Assembly (NCBI GenBank): GCA_002309305.1
Contig: DBWR01000016.1
Span: forward strand, 1,440 to 14,689
DNA: 13,250 nucleotides
Source of the DNA: Treponema sp. UBA1233
Lineage (GTDB): Bacteria; Spirochaetota; Spirochaetia; Treponematales; Treponemataceae
Direction of reading: 5' to 3'
Shown here: one piece after another, positions 1 to 6,458 of the stretch
Position numbering within the stretch: the stretch's first letter is position 1
Layout of the letters: each line of letters opens with the position of its first letter
The notes under the pieces: generated by a model
Seen by the model: only the letters and a program-made list of their open reading frames with translations
Databases searched by the model: none
Told to the model about the DNA's origin: nothing
Program-made: the position numbers and the translations under genes

Positions 1-46
1 CCGCAGCGGGCTCGACCCGCTGTCGGCTTTGAAGCTTTGTTATGGC
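1..46 (-). other. Partial attC-like recombination site (integron cassette end), cut by window edge
   Basis: Read on the minus strand from 46 to 1, the sequence has CCATAAC (45-39), then a 5' arm ending GCCG, a single A, CAGCGGG, the loop TCGAG, CCCGCTG and CGG at the edge. The arms pair over 7 bp (4-10 with 16-22). After a single unpaired A the pairing resumes for at least 3 bp. An imperfect stem with an extrahelical base in the 5' arm, next to a 7-nt box ending in AAC, is the known layout of integron attC sites. The site lies downstream of the minus-strand gene at 255-956, where a cassette attC should be. Weak points: CCATAAC does not fully match the RYYYAAC consensus, and the other half with its GTT core lies outside the window. 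Confidence 0.42.
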
Positions 47-119
47 AATTATATTTCTTTTACAGAATTAGATTTCTTAAATCCTTTTTTCTTTAAGAAT
101 CATTCTGTAATTTTTTTTT

Positions 120-167
120 GAAGCAATGCTTCTATTATTATATTTTTTCCAAGCGGCGTAAAGCCGC
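120..167. repeat. Two short perfect inverted repeats in AT-rich spacer
   Basis: GAAGCA/TGCTTC (120-125 with 127-132, one-base centre) and GCGGC/GCCGC (153-157 with 163-167, loop GTAAA) lie between the 255-956 gene and the attC-like site. The second stands out as a GC island in AT-rich sequence. No function can be assigned. They resemble in design, not in sequence, the other small hairpins of this window (974-988, 4628-4642, 6491-6529). Confidence 0.45.
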
Positions 168-211
168 GTACTACCTCTACCTTGTTTCGCCCTAAAGTTC
201 AATTTCATTTT

Positions 212-236
212 AGAAAGCAAGCTTGACTTGCTTTCT
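212..236 (-). terminator. 10-bp perfect hairpin just downstream of the 255-956 gene, possible terminator
   Basis: AGAAAGCAAG (212-221) pairs perfectly with CTTGCTTTCT (227-236) around a 5-nt loop, starting 18 bp after the stop codon of the minus-strand gene. The position fits a transcript end. The minus-strand sequence after the stem is TAAAATG, not a T run, so a classical intrinsic terminator is uncertain. It may instead stabilise the 3' end of the message. Confidence 0.4.
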
Positions 237-254
237 GAAATATTCCATTCTTTC

Positions 255-956
255 TTATTTTTTATTCTTGAGGAGTCTGAATTTAAGCATATCCTTGAAA
301 TCTTCAAAACACTTTTCACAAACAAAGTATTTTCGATCTTTCGTAGCATACCAGTTTACATGTTCCCCATCAAAATTGAATTCTTTATCACAAAACTCAC
401 AACATTTCTTTTTTACTGGCTTTTCTGGATAAATCAGCTGAACAAGATGTGCATTTATAAGATATGTTTCTTGTCCATTAAGCCGATAATCTTTGAATTT
501 GTCTTTCAAAGAATTATTCAAAATAAACACAATCGTACGTATTTGTTTTGTTGAATAAAAATCAACAGGAAAACTTACTTTTTGTTTCTCGGTTTTTACT
601 TGAATTGATTGATATTTTCTATTTCGATTCAGCAATTTTTCAAGTTTGCCCTGATAATAAAATCCGAATTCTGCTTCATGCGGAACGGTTAAATCAAAAG
701 TCCATTTTTTTCTTCCGCATAAATATACAAGCATCTTTTTATTTTGTACTACAATTTTTTGTCCAAAAATCGGTAATAGAAAAATAAAACTAAACAAGAA
801 GGCAACTAGAAAAGCACTTATAATTGCTATTAAATTAATGCCATTTTGAAGCAATTGAACAATTATACTTAATAAAACTAAAGAAAAAAGAGTTGAAAAC
901 AGAATAGAAATAAACCCAAAAGGTCTGATTTTTGTTTCATAGACTGTTTTTTTCAT
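255..956 (-). CDS. Two-TM membrane protein with C-terminal zinc-ribbon-like CxxC pair
   Basis: Uncharacterised protein of 233 aa. Two hydrophobic segments (about residues 13-36 and 42-64) are joined by a short polar turn. A soluble basic region of about 110 residues follows; its strand-rich look would suit a PH-like fold, but this is only inferred. The C-terminus carries CEFC (186-189) and CEKC (213-216) with an aromatic, charged stretch between them, a pattern typical of a zinc ribbon or treble clef. Both termini are probably cytoplasmic. The ATG start has AGGA seven bases upstream, and a GC hairpin (974-988) sits just before that ribosome site. Composition is AT-rich like the neighbouring orphans. 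With the attC-like site downstream, it may be a mobile cassette gene. No function can be named. Confidence 0.75.
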   Translation of the reverse strand: MKKTVYETKIRPFGFISILFSTLFSLVLLSIIVQLLQNGINLIAIISAFLVAFLFSFIFLLPIFGQKIVVQNKKMLVYLCGRKKWTFDLTVPHEAEFGFYYQGKLEKLLNRNRKYQSIQVKTEKQKVSFPVDFYSTKQIRTIVFILNNSLKDKFKDYRLNGQETYLINAHLVQLIYPEKPVKKKCCEFCDKEFNFDGEHVNWYATKDRKYFVCEKCFEDFKDMLKFRLLKNKK

Positions 957-973
957 TTTAAAGTCCTATAAGG

Positions 974-998
974 CAGGCCAGTGGCCTGTCGCCATAAC
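974..998 (-). repeat. GC hairpin with GTTATGG flank in the 5' leader of the 255-956 gene
   Basis: CAGGCCA (974-980) and TGGCCTG (982-988) form a perfect 7-bp inverted repeat around one base. On the minus strand it is preceded by GTTATGGCGA (998-989). GTTATGG is the exact complement of the CCATAAC box at 39-45, the relation expected between the R' and R'' boxes of attC sites. No matching second arm is seen upstream, so this is not a complete attC. A related layout (TTATGG, then CG, then a hairpin) precedes pflB at 4628-4650. Confidence 0.45.
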
Positions 999-1080
999 AA
1001 TTCTTCTCCATATCCAGCATAATATTCTTATCTTGTATTTTTATCCACAATAAAAAATCCGCTGAATAACCTATATCTCT

Positions 1081-1108
1081 ATATTACCATAATTTACAAA
1101 GAATTCAA
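1081..1108 (-). promoter_or_regulatory. Possible promoter for the 255-956 gene
   Basis: TTGAAT (1108-1103) and TAATAT (1086-1081) are separated by 16 bp on the minus strand, about 125 bp before the start codon. In sequence this AT-rich such matches arise easily, and an overlapping alternative (TTGTAA/TATAGG) exists, so this is only a candidate. Confidence 0.25.
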
Positions 1109-1181
1109 GTGTCTTATACGTACAAGCCTTCACCAATGTGGTCTATCCGACTTAACAACAATTTATACAACAACGATTTTC

Positions 1182-1448
1182 TTACCAGACAATATTAATT
1201 TTATAGGAAAGGTCAGATTCAGTTTGCAGGCGTTGAACCGTATAACCTTTTCCTTCAAAGTATTTGATTACTTCATCAATATAGTACTTTTTATTCCATG
1301 TATAATGACAGTAAGTATTTTCTCCCATATGCTTTTTTACATCTATCCCCTTGCAAATCACGTCAATCTGCTCCTTAGTTTCCTTAAGTTTCTTGTCAAA
1401 TTGATTTTCATGAATTGTCTTTTTTCTTTTTTCTTCTATACTGTTCAT
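1182..1448 (-). CDS. Small hypothetical protein (about 88 aa)
   Basis: Not recognised. The product is short, charged and lysine-rich in its first half, and ends in a compact region with aromatic residues (YYIDEVIKYFEGKGY). There is no signal peptide, membrane segment or metal motif. The chosen start is the ATG at 1448, with GGGG at six bases. The frame stays open to an in-frame ATG at 1454 and a TTG at 1472, giving up to 96 aa. It follows the 1482-2051 gene on the same strand with a very short gap, so the two are probably co-transcribed and may form a functional pair. A small GGCC-ctt-GGCC hairpin sits in the junction (1467-1477). Confidence 0.6.
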   Translation of the reverse strand: MNSIEEKRKKTIHENQFDKKLKETKEQIDVICKGIDVKKHMGENTYCHYTWNKKYYIDEVIKYFEGKGYTVQRLQTESDLSYKINIVW

Positions 1449-1481
1449 TAACATCCCCACATCATTGGCCAAGGGCCTTTG

Positions 1482-2051
1482 TTATTTGATTTCCCCGTTA
1501 TATGAAATACAATATTTCCTTTCATCCCATGATTGAACAAATATCATATTATTGTCTATATGAAAATTGTCAACAGGAGAATTTCTAGTCATTGGTAAAA
1601 CAAATATATCACTACCACTTTGTTGCCAAATGATTTCACCATTTTTGTTTATTCTCGTAATCGACATTTCTCCATGAATTATAAAATCTTCATTCATTTT
1701 ATATATTCCAAAAGCAGTTGCAAAATCTACTTCCTTATACCAATTTAATCGCAACCCAATTAATGATAATGATACGACAACGTTTGAAATACAAATAAAA
1801 GCTGTTTCGCCATCTATTACACATGTTTCTTTGCAAACTGACGTACCCGCACCTTTGCCACAAACCAAAAGGCAATCTCTTATTATTTCATCCTCAGAAT
1901 TCTTTATTCTTATGCCATATTTTGTAGAATAGTCTGTTTCATTACCAACAATAAAAATTTTTTCGTAATTATATGTGTTATCGGTAGAATTTAGCGAATA
2001 ATAGGTTTCATCTATAATTTCTATAACATAATCTTTGTATTCTATATTCAT
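1482..2051 (-). CDS. Hypothetical beta-rich protein, 189 aa
   Basis: Not recognised with certainty. The sequence alternates hydrophobic and polar residues as in a beta-sheet or short propeller. It includes a block around residues 125-145 (HGEMSITRINKNGEIIW followed by QQSGSDIFV) in which an aspartate/asparagine-rich turn leads into a tryptophan. Similar blocks occur in uncharacterised soluble proteins of gut bacteria, some in accessory or immunity-type loci, but that link is from memory and weak. No signal peptide or membrane segment is visible. The ATG at 2051 has only a weak ribosome site (AAAG). A much better one lies upstream at 2125-2120, in front of a 12-codon frame (2073-2111), so this gene may be translated by coupling. 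First gene of a probable two-gene unit with 1182-1448. Confidence 0.7.
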   Translation of the reverse strand: MNIEYKDYVIEIIDETYYSLNSTDNTYNYEKIFIVGNETDYSTKYGIRIKNSEDEIIRDCLLVCGKGAGTSVCKETCVIDGETAFICISNVVVSLSLIGLRLNWYKEVDFATAFGIYKMNEDFIIHGEMSITRINKNGEIIWQQSGSDIFVLPMTRNSPVDNFHIDNNMIFVQSWDERKYCISYNGEIK

Positions 2052-2072
2052 TTCTTTATCGTGTGTTTTTTT

Positions 2073-2111
2073 CTAGAAAGCCAGCTGCATTGAATTGATT
2101 TCATCGTGCAA
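2073..2111 (-). CDS. Possible 12-codon leader peptide or remnant of a truncated gene
   Basis: A strong ribosome site GAGGTG (2125-2120) is followed, after an ideal 8-nt gap, by TTG and a frame of twelve codons (reads M/L-HDEINSMQLAF) ending in TAG 21 bp before the ATG of the 189-aa gene. A TATAAT box lies just upstream (2145-2140). Either it is a leader peptide coupled to the next gene, or the start of an older gene whose body was lost. The peptide is too short to identify. Confidence 0.25.
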   Translation of the reverse strand: MHDEINSMQLAF

Positions 2112-2139
2112 TGATTTTTCACCTCGGTTAGGGTAATAC

Positions 2140-2145
2140 ATTATA
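2140..2145 (-). promoter_or_regulatory. -10 box upstream of the 2073-2111 / 1482-2051 unit
   Basis: A perfect TATAAT on the minus strand lies between the pflB terminator and the first ribosome site. At the usual distance upstream the -35 region is poor (TAGAAA), so it would be weak or need an activator. Confidence 0.35.
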
Positions 2146-2181
2146 GTACTAAAATCAAGTTTTTTCTACTCATGAAATAAA

Positions 2182-2217
2182 CAAAAAAATCCCCCGCCAG
2201 AACAAACCGACGGGGGT
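2182..2217 (-). terminator. Rho-independent terminator of pflB
   Basis: On the minus strand CCCCCGTC (2216-2209) pairs with GGCGGGGG (2198-2191) through eight base pairs including one G-U, around a 10-nt loop. It is followed directly by ATTTTTTTG. The hairpin begins about 25 bp after the pflB stop codon, so pflB transcription should end here. Confidence 0.9.
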
Positions 2218-2241
2218 TAATTGTCATTCAGGTAACCTTAA

Positions 2242-4578
2242 TTACAGGGATGCGTGGCATGTACGTGCGATGACGTCGTCCTGCTGTTCCTTTGTAAGGT
2301 TGATGAAGCGGACTGCATAACCTGAAACGCGAACTGTGAAGTTTGCATATTCCGGCTTTTCAGGATGAGCCTGGCAGTCCTTGAGCTTTTCTACACCGAA
2401 TACGTTTACGTTCAAGTGGTGTGCGCCACGATCGAAATATCCGTCCATTACGTTTACAAGGTTTTCTACGCGCTCTGATTCATCGTGTCCCAAAGCATCC
2501 GGGTTGATTGTCTGAGTGTTTGAGATACCGTCGAGTGAGTATTCGTATGGAACCTTTGCAACAGAGTTAAGGGACTTTACGAGACCCTTTGTTTCTGCAC
2601 CGTATGATGGGTTTGCTCCAGGTGAGAATGGCTCGTGTGCCTTGCGTCCGTTTGGCAGTGCGCCTGTTGCCTTTCCGTATACAACGTTTGAAGTGATTGT
2701 AAGGATGGAGGTTGTAGGCTCTGCGTTGCGGTATGTGTGGTGCTTCTTGATCTTTCCGATGAATGTCTTGAGGAGCCACTTTGCGATTTCGTCTGCGCGG
2801 TCATCATCCTGTCCGTAGCGTGGGAAGTCACCTTCAATCTGGAAGTCGTATGCCATGTTAGGAGCAAAGATCTTTTTGCCTTTCTTGTCTGTGATGTCAA
2901 TGTCGCGGCGAAGAACCTTAACCTTTGCATACTTGATTGCAGAAAGTGAATCAACAACGTGGCTGAATCCTGCGATACCTGTAGCAAATGTGCGGCGTAC
3001 ATCAGTGTCGATAAGGGCAAGCTCTGCAGCCTCATAGTAATATTTGTCGTGCATGTAGTGGATTGCGTTGAGTGTATTTACATACAGACCTGCAAGCCAT
3101 TCAAGCATGATGTCGTACTTGTGCATTACTTCGTTGTAGTCAAGGTATTCGCTTGTGATTGGTGCCATTTCCGGTCCAACCTGAACACCTGGTGTAAGTC
3201 CTGCCTCTTCATCCTTACCACCGTTGATGGCGTAAAGAAGCGCCTTTGCAAGGTTTGCACGTGCTCCGAAGAACTGCATCTCTTTTCCAGTCTGTGTTGC
3301 AGAAACGCAGCAGCAGATAGAATAGTCATCACCCCAAACAGGGCGCATGATGTCGTCGTTCTCGTACTGGATTGAAGATGTATCGATAGAAATCTTTGCA
3401 GCATAGTTGCGGAAGTTCTTTGGAAGTCTCTTTGAGTAAAGGACTGTGATGTTAGGCTCTGGTGATGGTCCCATGTTCTCCAGGGTGTGGAGGAAGCGGA
3501 AGTCGTTCTTTGTTACCATTGAGCGTCCGTCCTGTCCAAGACCTGCTACTTCAAGTGTTGCCCAAATCGGGTCACCGGAGAAGAGCTGGTTATAGCTTTC
3601 GATACGTGCAAAGCGAACCATGCGGAACTTCATGACGATGTGGTCAACCAGTTCCTGTGCCTGAGCTTCTGTGAGGATGCCGTTCTTGAGGTCGCGCTCG
3701 ATGTAGATGTCAAGGAATGTTGCGATACGGCCTACAGACATGGCTGCACCGTTCTGTGTCTTGATTGCGGCAAGATAACCGAAGTAAAGCCACTGGAATG
3801 CTTCCTTGGCGTTCTTTGCAGGCTTTGAGATGTCGAATCCGTATGATGCGGCCATTTCCTTCATCTGACCAAGAGCCTTGATCTGCTCTGCAACTTCCTC
3901 ACGGAGGCGGATTACATCATCAGTCATTGTACCATCACCGATGTTTGCAAAATCCTTCTGCTTCTGTTCGATAAGGAAGTCGATACCGTAAAGTGCGATG
4001 CGGCGGTAGTCACCAACAATGCGTCCGCGTCCATATGTATCCGGCAAACCAGTCAAAATGTGAGCTGAACGTGCCTTGCGGATTTCCGGTGAGTATACCT
4101 GGAATACTGCGTCTGAGTGTGTCTTGTGATATTCTGTGAAAATCTTGTGCAGTTCGGCATTTGGCTTGTAACCGTACATCTCACAGCTCTGCTCTGCCAT
4201 GCGGATTCCACCAAACGGCATGAAGGCCCTCTTCAAAGGCTTGTCAGTCTGCAAACCGACAACCTGCTCAAGGTTCTTTCCGTCCTCGCAGATGTAGCCG
4301 GGCTTGTGTGATGTAATTCCTGTGACGATGTCCGTATCGAGGTCAAGAACACCAGAACGTTCCTTTCCGTCGAGTCCCACAGACTTTTTGTTGTGCTCTT
4401 CTTTCTGAAGACGCTGCAACTCAGCGAACAACTTGTTGGTTGCATCTGTTGGACCAGCAAGGAAGCTTGAATCACCGTCAAACGGTGTATAATTCAGCTG
4501 TATGAATTCACGGACGTTTACTTCGTCCTGCCAAAGGCGACCTGTTTTGAAGCCTTTCCATTCTTCTCGTTCGATCAT
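2242..4578 (-). CDS. pflB: Formate C-acetyltransferase (pyruvate formate-lyase)
   Basis: Catalyses pyruvate + CoA to acetyl-CoA + formate by a glycyl-radical mechanism, the anaerobic exit from glycolysis in the cytosol. At 778 aa it is slightly longer than the E. coli enzyme (760 aa). The adjacent catalytic cysteines are C423-C424 within ICCCVS, followed by the conserved block GKEMQFFGARANLAK. The radical glycine is G753 in RVSGYAVRF, 26 residues from the C-terminus. The ATG has AAGGGG eight bases upstream. It stands alone between its own promoter (4680-4708) and terminator (2182-2217). The radical-SAM activating enzyme gene pflA, often adjacent in other bacteria, is not in this window and must be elsewhere. 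Base composition is clearly richer in GC than the orphan genes to its left. Identification is secure. Confidence 0.98.
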   Translation of the reverse strand: MIEREEWKGFKTGRLWQDEVNVREFIQLNYTPFDGDSSFLAGPTDATNKLFAELQRLQKEEHNKKSVGLDGKERSGVLDLDTDIVTGITSHKPGYICEDGKNLEQVVGLQTDKPLKRAFMPFGGIRMAEQSCEMYGYKPNAELHKIFTEYHKTHSDAVFQVYSPEIRKARSAHILTGLPDTYGRGRIVGDYRRIALYGIDFLIEQKQKDFANIGDGTMTDDVIRLREEVAEQIKALGQMKEMAASYGFDISKPAKNAKEAFQWLYFGYLAAIKTQNGAAMSVGRIATFLDIYIERDLKNGILTEAQAQELVDHIVMKFRMVRFARIESYNQLFSGDPIWATLEVAGLGQDGRSMVTKNDFRFLHTLENMGPSPEPNITVLYSKRLPKNFRNYAAKISIDTSSIQYENDDIMRPVWGDDYSICCCVSATQTGKEMQFFGARANLAKALLYAINGGKDEEAGLTPGVQVGPEMAPITSEYLDYNEVMHKYDIMLEWLAGLYVNTLNAIHYMHDKYYYEAAELALIDTDVRRTFATGIAGFSHVVDSLSAIKYAKVKVLRRDIDITDKKGKKIFAPNMAYDFQIEGDFPRYGQDDDRADEIAKWLLKTFIGKIKKHHTYRNAEPTTSILTITSNVVYGKATGALPNGRKAHEPFSPGANPSYGAETKGLVKSLNSVAKVPYEYSLDGISNTQTINPDALGHDESERVENLVNVMDGYFDRGAHHLNVNVFGVEKLKDCQAHPEKPEYANFTVRVSGYAVRFINLTKEQQDDVIARTCHASL

Positions 4579-4627
4579 CTTGAACCCCTTAAAATATAGT
4601 TGTATATAAACAATAGTTAGTTTTCCG

Positions 4628-4642
4628 GCCGCTGGTTGCGGC
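4628..4642 (-). repeat. GC hairpin in the pflB 5' leader
   Basis: GCCGC (4628-4632) and GCGGC (4638-4642) pair around a 5-nt loop. On the minus strand the stem is preceded by TTATGGTCGC. It lies inside the predicted untranslated leader of pflB, about 50 bases before the start codon. The layout matches the hairpin at 974-988: TTATGG, a CG step, then a stem of different sequence. Confidence 0.5.
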
Positions 4643-4679
4643 GACCATAAGCAGATTTTTCAACCTGTTTATACTAGAG

Positions 4680-4708
4680 AATATAACTCATTTAGTGAAA
4701 AGTATCAA
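4680..4708 (-). promoter_or_regulatory. pflB promoter
   Basis: TTGATA (4708-4703) and TATATT (4685-4680) are separated by exactly 17 bp on the minus strand. Transcription would start near 4673, giving a leader of about 95 nt that includes the 4628-4642 hairpin. One ATTTAGTG box (4690-4697) lies within the spacer, suggesting occlusion by a regulator. Confidence 0.65.
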
Positions 4709-4795
4709 CAGATTTTGACTCTTTTTTTAAGTATTTTAAATCTTTATTTAGTGTACTTATAAATAGAATCTTCATAATTTACGCTTTATTTAGTG
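4690..4795. promoter_or_regulatory. Three direct ATTTAGTG boxes, candidate operator of pflB
   Basis: ATTTAGTG occurs at 4690-4697, 4746-4753 and 4788-4795, all in the same orientation. The last two share 12 bases (CTTTATTTAGTG) and are 42 bp apart, four helical turns; the first two are 56 bp apart. The first lies between the -35 and -10 of the pflB promoter and the others upstream. The boxes do not match the FNR or Rex consensus palindromes. The binding protein is unknown. Confidence 0.45.
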
Positions 4796-4880
4796 GGCAC
4801 TCGCCTGTACCGTCATTTCAGCCGGATTAAAACGGGATTCATTACATTTAAATTATCTTAATTCGTTAAACATCTAATAA

Positions 4881-4897
4881 GTGACAGTTCGTGACAG
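4881..4897 (+). promoter_or_regulatory. Direct repeat GTGACAG upstream of the ChvE-like gene promoter
   Basis: GTGACAG occurs at 4881-4887 and 4891-4897, a 10-bp period that places both copies on the same face of the helix. They end 17 bp before the -35 box, where activators commonly bind. Confidence 0.35.
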
Positions 4898-4914
4898 GAT
4901 TCAGGCTCTTTTGA

Positions 4915-4958
4915 TTGACACCGCCAAAATAGTCATGCTATAGTTTTCTTACAAGGAG
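4915..4958 (+). promoter_or_regulatory. Promoter and ribosome site of the ChvE-like gene
   Basis: A perfect TTGACA (4915-4920) is followed after 18 bp by TATAGT (4939-4944). AAGGAG (4953-4958) lies six bases before the ATG. The transcript leader would be only about 14 nt. Confidence 0.75.
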
Positions 4959-4964
4959 ATTAAA

Positions 4965-6350
4965 ATGAAAAAAGTATTTGCTATTTTATCTTTGTTTTTA
5001 TGCATCACACTTTTTGCATGTGCAGGGGGGAATGGTTCCGTGCCAAGTAAAGTGGTTGGAATCTCCATGCCCACAGAAAGGTTAGAGAGGTGGAACTTGA
5101 ACGGCCACGACATGAAGGCCCAGCTTGAAAAAGCAGGTTATACGGTTGACCTTGCGTTTGCTGACAATGACGTGCCTACCCAAATCAGTCAGATAAAAAA
5201 GATGATTGACGAAAACTGCGGGGTTATTGTGATTGCACCGGTTGACGGTTACTCTCTTACAGAAGTTCTCAAGCCTGCAAAGGAAAAGGGAATCAAGGTT
5301 ATATCACACGACCGCCTGATTATGAACTCGAAAGCAGTCAGCTACTACATCACATTCAACAAGTACAAGGTGGGTGTCGTTCAGGCTGAATATCTTATTG
5401 ACCGGCTGAACATCAAAAAGCGCACATCGAAAAATCCGGCCTACATGGAATTCTTTACCGGTGATTACAACGACAACAACGTCGACTTCTATTTTGGTGG
5501 AGCCATGGACGTTTTAAAGCCATACATCGACAGGGGAATTATCGAATGTCCCTCAGGGTTAACATCAAAATACAATTGTTCAATTTCCGGATGGTCAACG
5601 GAAAATGCACAGAAACGCATGGAAATCCTGATTGTCACAAACGGATACGGTCCCGGAAAGAGAAGACTTGATGCGGTGCTCTGCTCAAACGACTCAACTG
5701 CCATTGGAGTGACAAACGCCTTACTCGCGGCAGGATACACTGCGGACAACATGCCTATAATCACGGGACAAGACTGCGACATCTACAGCATCCGAAACAT
5801 CATCAAGGGAACCCAGTCAATGTCTGTATTCCTGGACACAAAGGATACCGTTTCGATGACAGTCAAAATGGTTGATGACATCATGAAGGGAAAGAAGCCA
5901 GAGGTAAACGACAAAAAGACCTACAACAACGGAAGCGGATTCATGCAGTCATACCTCTGCGATCCGACAATCGTCACAAAAGAAAACTACAAGTCCATTT
6001 TGATTGATTCAGGATATTACACGGAAAACGACCTGATGATAATCAACGATTATTCAGATCTTATTGGAAAATGCATCATCGTGGACAACAATTGGGCGGG
6101 TGCAGGCTACTATTTTAAGGAGCGGCAGAAAGACGGCTATCTGATTGAAGCCATTACCTTCGGAAGCGGCGTATACATTGCGGGCACAGAAGATTTTATC
6201 TGCAAGGAAAACAACGGCATCATCAACATAGACGGAAGCAGGAAGTTCATCCTCGAAGACGGAGACCTAAGGTTCTTTAACAAAGGCAAGGAGCAATACA
6301 TAGTTTTCATCGAGGACTGGGAAGACCAGGGACCGGTCACTGTGAAATAA
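4965..6350 (+). CDS. ChvE-type multiple-monosaccharide-binding lipoprotein with C-terminal extension
   Basis: Substrate-binding protein of the periplasmic binding protein type I fold, of the ChvE/xylose-binding branch that delivers monosaccharides to an ABC importer or a sensor. The first 18 residues are a signal sequence ending in a lipobox (LFAC), so C19 should be lipidated and the protein anchored outside the inner membrane. Family blocks are clear: VGISMPT near residue 31, PTQISQI near 71, HDRLIMNS at 115-122, NDSTAIG at 242-248, GQD at 268-270 and VNDKKTYNNG at 314-323. The ChvE-like part ends near residue 357 (DSGYYTENDL). Residues 358-461 are an additional, apparently beta-rich region not usual in the family. 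No ATPase or permease gene is adjacent, so it is an orphan here. The start is supported by AAGGAG and a strong promoter. Confidence 0.92.
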   Translation: MKKVFAILSLFLCITLFACAGGNGSVPSKVVGISMPTERLERWNLNGHDMKAQLEKAGYTVDLAFADNDVPTQISQIKKMIDENCGVIVIAPVDGYSLTEVLKPAKEKGIKVISHDRLIMNSKAVSYYITFNKYKVGVVQAEYLIDRLNIKKRTSKNPAYMEFFTGDYNDNNVDFYFGGAMDVLKPYIDRGIIECPSGLTSKYNCSISGWSTENAQKRMEILIVTNGYGPGKRRLDAVLCSNDSTAIGVTNALLAAGYTADNMPIITGQDCDIYSIRNIIKGTQSMSVFLDTKDTVSMTVKMVDDIMKGKKPEVNDKKTYNNGSGFMQSYLCDPTIVTKENYKSILIDSGYYTENDLMIINDYSDLIGKCIIVDNNWAGAGYYFKERQKDGYLIEAITFGSGVYIAGTEDFICKENNGIINIDGSRKFILEDGDLRFFNKGKEQYIVFIEDWEDQGPVTVK

Positions 6351-6387
6351 AATAGAAATCGAACTTTCTAACAACATTCAACTTTCA

Positions 6388-6439
6388 CAATAAAATAAAA
6401 GGGGGACTTTACAGGAAACAAATCCTATAAAATCCCCTT
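6388..6439 (-). terminator. Rho-independent terminator of pckG
   Basis: On the minus strand AAGGGG...TATAGGA (6439-6423) pairs with TCCTGTAAAG...CCCCTT (6416-6399), a long stem with a few G-U pairs or mismatches and a short loop. It is followed by TTTTATTTTATT. The T-rich tail is on the minus strand only, so it serves pckG. The stem could also slow plus-strand transcription leaving the lipoprotein gene. Confidence 0.8.
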
Positions 6440-6458
6440 CTGTGCTCAAACACAAAGA

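Larger units (their letters stand above)
4579..4964. promoter_or_regulatory. Divergent control region between pflB and the ChvE-like gene
   Basis: A 386-bp stretch without a gene. From left to right it holds the pflB ribosome site, a leader hairpin (4628-4642), the pflB promoter (4680-4708), three ATTTAGTG boxes (4690-4795), an unassigned part (about 4797-4880), the direct repeat GTGACAG (4881-4897) and the promoter and ribosome site of the plus-strand gene. No small gene was found on either strand. Confidence 0.8.

Noticed and set aside
77..349. 90-codon minus-strand frame at the left edge
   Set aside because: It overlaps the end of the 255-956 gene in another frame, spans several hairpins and has no convincing start.
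2577..3404. Long open frames in other frames within pflB (for example 2577-3035 minus and 2959-3375 plus)
   Set aside because: They lie wholly inside a well-conserved pflB gene, lack ribosome sites, and have biased composition typical of shadow frames.
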